Source: JBQTKD01 sp052386455 (GTDB taxonomy: Bacteria > Actinomycetota > Actinomycetes > Sporichthyales > Sporichthyaceae). From it: a stretch of DNA of 64,000 bases. Location of the stretch: assembly GCA_052386455.1 (NCBI GenBank), contig JBQTKD010000047.1, forward strand, positions 1-64,000, given 5' to 3'. This document shows, one piece after another, positions 60,699 to 64,000 of this stretch. Positions within the stretch are counted from its first letter, which is position 1. The number at the start of each line of letters is the position of its first letter. Made by a program: the position numbers and the translations under genes. A model generated the notes under the pieces. It made no database searches. It had not been told where the DNA came from and saw only the letters and a list, made by a program, of their open reading frames with translations.

Positions 60699-63600
60699 GT
60701 GGGCACGACCATCCCCAACCCGGTCATCAACGGCCCCTACGACGAACCGGCGCGCCATTTCCGGTTCGACTCCGACGGCATCACCGACGAGATCGTCGAG
60801 AAACGTCGAGTCTCGGAGTACTTCGTCCCGGTCCCGCAGACCAAGAAGAAGGGCGCGCAGCTCCAGTTCGACACAGAGTGGACCGCCGACCGGATCAAGC
60901 CCAACGACTTCGTCAACCAGGTCCGCGCCCGCGTCGACATCTGGCGCAAGCTGGGCTACAAACACGTCACCCCGACCACTCGGCGGCTGCTGGAGTACTG
61001 GGCGGACCCGACCCGCGAGAACCGCGTGCTGTTCTGCCAGCGCGAAGCCGTTGAGACCGCGATCTACCTCGCCGAGGCCGCGCAGAAGGACGGCCAACTC
61101 TGGCTGCAGGGCGAACTCGGCAAGATCAACGACAGCTACAACCGAGGGATGCCCCGGGTAGCGCTGAAGATGGCCACCGGCTCGGGCAAGACTGTCGTAA
61201 TGGCCATGCTCATCGCCTGGCAGACGCTGAACAAGGCCACGACCCCGCAGGACAAGCGCTTCGCTCGCCGCTTCCTCGTCGTCGCGCCCGGAGTCACCAT
61301 CCGCGACCGGCTGCGCGTGCTGCTGCCCGAGCACGACGGCAACTACTACCTCGCTCGCGACCTGGTTCCTGCGGACCTGAAGCCGCACCTGGCGAGCGCG
61401 AAGATCGTGATCGTCAACTACCACGTGTTTCTGCCCAAGGTCACCCGCGAGGGCGCGGGGCTGGCCTCGGCCACCAAGGCATTGCTGCTCGGCGGCAAGG
61501 ACAACGCCGTCGACCCGTTCACCGAGTCCCCGGCACAGGTCGCGGCACGGGTGGCCCGCGAGTTCGACCTGCGCACCGGTGAGGTCGTCGTGCTCAACGA
61601 CGAGGCCCACCACTGCTACCAGGACAAGACCGAGGATCCGGTCGAGACGGAGATCGACACCGACGAGCGCGACGAGGTCAAGGACCGCGAGGAGACCGCG
61701 CGGGTCTGGTTCAAGGGCCTGCTCGGCCTGCGCAACCGCCTCGGCCTGAAGTACGTCTACGACCTGTCCGCGACCCCGTTCTTCCTCAACGGCTCCGGCT
61801 ACGGGCAGGGCACCCTGTTCCCGTGGGTGGTCAGCGACTTCTCGCTGGTCGACGCGATCGAGTGCGGCATCGTCAAGGTGCCCCGCCTGCCCGTCGACGA
61901 CGACGCAGAGGGCGAGGCGGTCGTGTTCCGCCACCTCTACGACGAGATCCGCGACGAGTTGCCCAAGCGGGTCGCCAGGACGCCGCGCGTCCGGGTCACC
62001 GCGCCGCAGCCGCCGGACGAACTCGCGATGGCGCTGCGGGTGCTGTACGACCGGTACGCGAAGGCGTTCGCAGCGTGGGAGTCCGACGGCAAGCCTCGCG
62101 GCGAGACCCCGCCGGTGTTCATCGTGGTGTGCAACAACACCACCGTCAGCAAGCTCGTCTACGACTGGGTCGCCGGCTACGAGAAGGCGAGCACGGACCT
62201 GGCCGGCAACGAGGTCACAGTATGGTGCAGGGGCGAACTCGACCTGTTCGACAACGTCGAGAACGAAACCCGGCTGCACCCGCACCCGCGTACCATCATC
62301 GTCGACTCCGCGCAGTTGGAATCCGGCGAACAGCTGTCCGACGACTTCAAGAAGCTCGCCGCCGCCGAGATCGAGGCGTTCAAGGACGAGATCCGGCAGC
62401 GCTTCCCGGGCCGCGACCCGGACGCTCTCACCGAGGCCGACCTGTTGCGGGAGGTGATGAACACCGTCGGCAAGCCCGGCAAGCTCGGCGCGGACGTCCG
62501 CTGTGTGGTCAGCGTTTCGATGCTCACCGAGGGCTGGGACGCGAACACCGTTACCCACATCCTGGGCGTCCGCGCTTTCCGCACGCCGCTGCTCACCGAG
62601 CAGGTCGTCGGCCGCGGGCTGCGCCGCCGCTCTTACGACGTGAACGAGGACGGCCTGTTCGACCCGGAGTACGCCGAGATTTTCGGCGTCCCGTTCGCGT
62701 TCATCCCGGCGTCCGGCCCGACGAAGGACCCCAAGCCGCGCCGGGCACCCGTGCGCGTCCACGCGGTTCCGGAGCGGGTGGGCTTGCGCATCGTCTTCCC
62801 GCGGTTGATCGGCTACCGCCTCGAACTGCCCGACCCGGGGATGCGGGCCAACCTCGAGGCACCGGAATGCCGCCTGTTGGTGGACCGTGGCGTTCCCGCG
62901 GAAACGCACATCGGCGACCTCACCGGCTTCGACGAGGTCGTGTACTCCAGCTACCTCAGGGAGATGCGCATTCAGGAGGTCGCCTACAAGCTCGCGCACC
63001 GATTCCTCGACGTCGAGTACCGCGACCAGTTCAACAACCCCCGCCCGTGGCTCTTCCCCAAGATTCTCGCCGTGGTCAAGGAGTGGCTCGCCGGCGCCGT
63101 CGAATACTCGCCCGGCCGCTACCCGGGGATGCTGCTGCTGCCCGACCTCACCGAGCGGTGCGTGGAGAAGCTGCGGCACTGTGTCGTCGACCAGGCGGCG
63201 CCCACCCCGCGGCTGCTGCCGGTCTTCGACTCGGACAAGGAGGGCAGCACCGACGAGGTCGACTTCGACACCACCCGCGTCGCCCACCCGACCGACGAGA
63301 CCCGCTGTCCGATCAGCCACGTGGTTGCCGACTCAGGCTGGGAAGTGACGTTGGCTCAGCTGCTGGAGGAATTGCCCGGCGTCGCGAGCTACGTGAAGAA
63401 CGACCACCTCGGCTTTGCGATCCCCTACACCTACGAGGGCCGCGGCGCCCGCTACGTCCCCGATTTCCTGGTCCGGCTCGCCCCGGCGACCGACAGTCCC
63501 GACGAAATGCCTCGGACGCTGATCGTCGAAGTGTCCGGCGGCGCGAAGAAGCACCACGCCGCCGGCGCGGTGGGGGAGAAGGCCGACACCACCCGCAACC

Positions 63601-63734
63601 TGTGGTGCCGCGCGGTCAACGACCACGGCGGCTGGGGACTGTGGGGCTACGTCGAGATCGGCGACCTGGCCAGCGACCGCGCCGCCGTGGTCGCCGCACT
63701 CGACGCGCTGCGCACGTCTGGAGAGGGAGCCTGA
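60699..63734 (+). CDS. Type III-like restriction enzyme Res subunit (BPTD_3080-like)
   Basis: This 1011-residue SF2 helicase/nuclease has Walker A ATGSGKT (159-165), motif II DEAH (301-304, VVVLNDEAHHCYQDK), motif III SAT (357-359) and motif VI QVVGRGLRRR, with a helicase core of about 700 residues. The C-terminal part has YVPDFLVRL followed by LIVEVSGGAK, a PD...ExG-type nuclease core that lacks the usual lysine of ExK. The start is GTG 60699 (MGTTIPNPVINGPYDEPARHF), six bases after AGGGGGA. The next gene overlaps by one base and encodes the methyltransferase. Name from memory of the BPTD_3080 family. Confidence 0.88.
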   Translation: MGTTIPNPVINGPYDEPARHFRFDSDGITDEIVEKRRVSEYFVPVPQTKKKGAQLQFDTEWTADRIKPNDFVNQVRARVDIWRKLGYKHVTPTTRRLLEYWADPTRENRVLFCQREAVETAIYLAEAAQKDGQLWLQGELGKINDSYNRGMPRVALKMATGSGKTVVMAMLIAWQTLNKATTPQDKRFARRFLVVAPGVTIRDRLRVLLPEHDGNYYLARDLVPADLKPHLASAKIVIVNYHVFLPKVTREGAGLASATKALLLGGKDNAVDPFTESPAQVAARVAREFDLRTGEVVVLNDEAHHCYQDKTEDPVETEIDTDERDEVKDREETARVWFKGLLGLRNRLGLKYVYDLSATPFFLNGSGYGQGTLFPWVVSDFSLVDAIECGIVKVPRLPVDDDAEGEAVVFRHLYDEIRDELPKRVARTPRVRVTAPQPPDELAMALRVLYDRYAKAFAAWESDGKPRGETPPVFIVVCNNTTVSKLVYDWVAGYEKASTDLAGNEVTVWCRGELDLFDNVENETRLHPHPRTIIVDSAQLESGEQLSDDFKKLAAAEIEAFKDEIRQRFPGRDPDALTEADLLREVMNTVGKPGKLGADVRCVVSVSMLTEGWDANTVTHILGVRAFRTPLLTEQVVGRGLRRRSYDVNEDGLFDPEYAEIFGVPFAFIPASGPTKDPKPRRAPVRVHAVPERVGLRIVFPRLIGYRLELPDPGMRANLEAPECRLLVDRGVPAETHIGDLTGFDEVVYSSYLREMRIQEVAYKLAHRFLDVEYRDQFNNPRPWLFPKILAVVKEWLAGAVEYSPGRYPGMLLLPDLTERCVEKLRHCVVDQAAPTPRLLPVFDSDKEGSTDEVDFDTTRVAHPTDETRCPISHVVADSGWEVTLAQLLEELPGVASYVKNDHLGFAIPYTYEGRGARYVPDFLVRLAPATDSPDEMPRTLIVEVSGGAKKHHAAGAVGEKADTTRNLWCRAVNDHGGWGLWGYVEIGDLASDRAAVVAALDALRTSGEGA

Positions 63735-64000
63735 TGCCGCCCCGCAAGAAGGCCGCCGCCCCAACCACCACGACCCCGGTCGAATCCATCCACCACGACG
63801 ACAAGCGCGTCAACATCCCCACCGCCGACGCCTCCGACTTCGTCGACGAGACTCTGCGCACCCCGAAGAAGCTGCGCTGGGACCGCGACCCGAGCCTGGA
63901 CCCGCAGTTGGTCTGGAAGGGCAAGGACGACGACGCCGAGGAACTCGTCGTCGAGGCCCCGCCGCTCTACATCCAGGAGAAGATCGACCCTCGCGTGATT
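63734..64000 (+). CDS. DNA methyltransferase Mod subunit (partial, runs off window)
   Basis: The first 89 residues are visible, starting MPPRKKAAAPTTTTPVESIHHDDKRVNIPTADASDFVDE. APPLYIQEKIDPRVI follows, the N-terminal sequence typical of methyltransferases paired with the BPTD_3080-like Res. The catalytic domain lies beyond 64000. The ATG overlaps the Res stop by one base (TGATG), so restriction and modification are coupled. The protein is open-ended and frame is intact to the edge. Confidence 0.75.
   Translation, partial: MPPRKKAAAPTTTTPVESIHHDDKRVNIPTADASDFVDETLRTPKKLRWDRDPSLDPQLVWKGKDDDAEELVVEAPPLYIQEKIDPRVI

Overview
The window is high-GC actinobacterial DNA carrying mostly core metabolic genes. 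RbpA, an Rv2175c-type DNA-binding protein, OpcA, DtxR-like iron boxes, mycobacterial-type SOS boxes and many leaderless genes all point to an actinomycete. The gene order (rbpA, pfkA, class II DAHP synthase, bfr/bfd, PASTA kinase, thiGSO, thiE, metF, then ctaB/tkt/tal/pgi/zwf/opcA/pgl, ctaA, sufR-sufBDCSUT) resembles Streptomyces and Sporichthya/Frankia-type genomes. That placement is from memory of family synteny, not from a search. I saw no rRNA, tRNA, CRISPR array, insertion sequence or prophage.

Layout. 1-5.3 kb: rbpA, a PPi-signature phosphofructokinase, a Thr/Lys/Pro-rich secreted peptide, a GT87-type membrane mannosyltransferase, a small membrane protein and an aromatic-acid-exporter-like protein. 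5.3-10.6 kb: an oligopeptide-type lipoprotein, class II DAHP synthase, threonine aldolase, bacterioferritin and its ferredoxin with iron boxes. 10.7-17.6 kb: a PASTA Ser/Thr kinase, thiG-thiS-thiO, an imperfect ~95-bp tandem array, an Rv2175c homologue, thiE, a DUF5302 protein and metF. 17.8-23.5 kb: a phytoene-desaturase-like oxidoreductase, VOC and ArsC-like proteins, an SDR, an SOS-boxed HEPN gene with arfB, and a secreted Ala/Pro-rich protein.

23.5-33.1 kb: a pentose-phosphate/glycolysis block on the minus strand (tkt-tal-pgi-zwf-opcA-pgl), with ctaB divergent. 33.1-38 kb: mostly uncharacterised genes (an orphan, an immunity-like protein, an EVE-like protein, a DUF5925 AAA ATPase) plus ctaA. 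38-45.6 kb: an ABC-2 transporter pair and the sufR-sufBDCSUT iron-sulfur operon with an iron box upstream. 45.7-52.2 kb: acVLRF1, a DUF6994-like protein, a methyltransferase, a lipoprotein and a branched-chain-amino-acid-type ABC transporter with a fused LivM-LivG. 52.5-58.5 kb: an ABC-F protein, a small HTH protein, an enoyl-CoA hydratase, an ABC exporter, a pirin and a short DUF4192-like protein. 58.6-64 kb: two uncharacterised exported proteins, then the start of a type III-like restriction-modification locus that runs off the window.

How it works together. Carbon enters glycolysis and the pentose phosphate pathway through one co-directional operon. Erythrose-4-phosphate feeds DAHP synthase, and NADPH comes from Zwf with its partner OpcA. 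Iron handling (Bfr, Bfd, SUF) appears to share DtxR-type control. The most unusual content is non-coding: three copies of a long intergenic palindrome, three copies of a paired DnaA-box-like motif at a fixed 27-bp offset, a tandem array of palindromes before the Rv2175c homologue, and a double SOS box before a HEPN gene.
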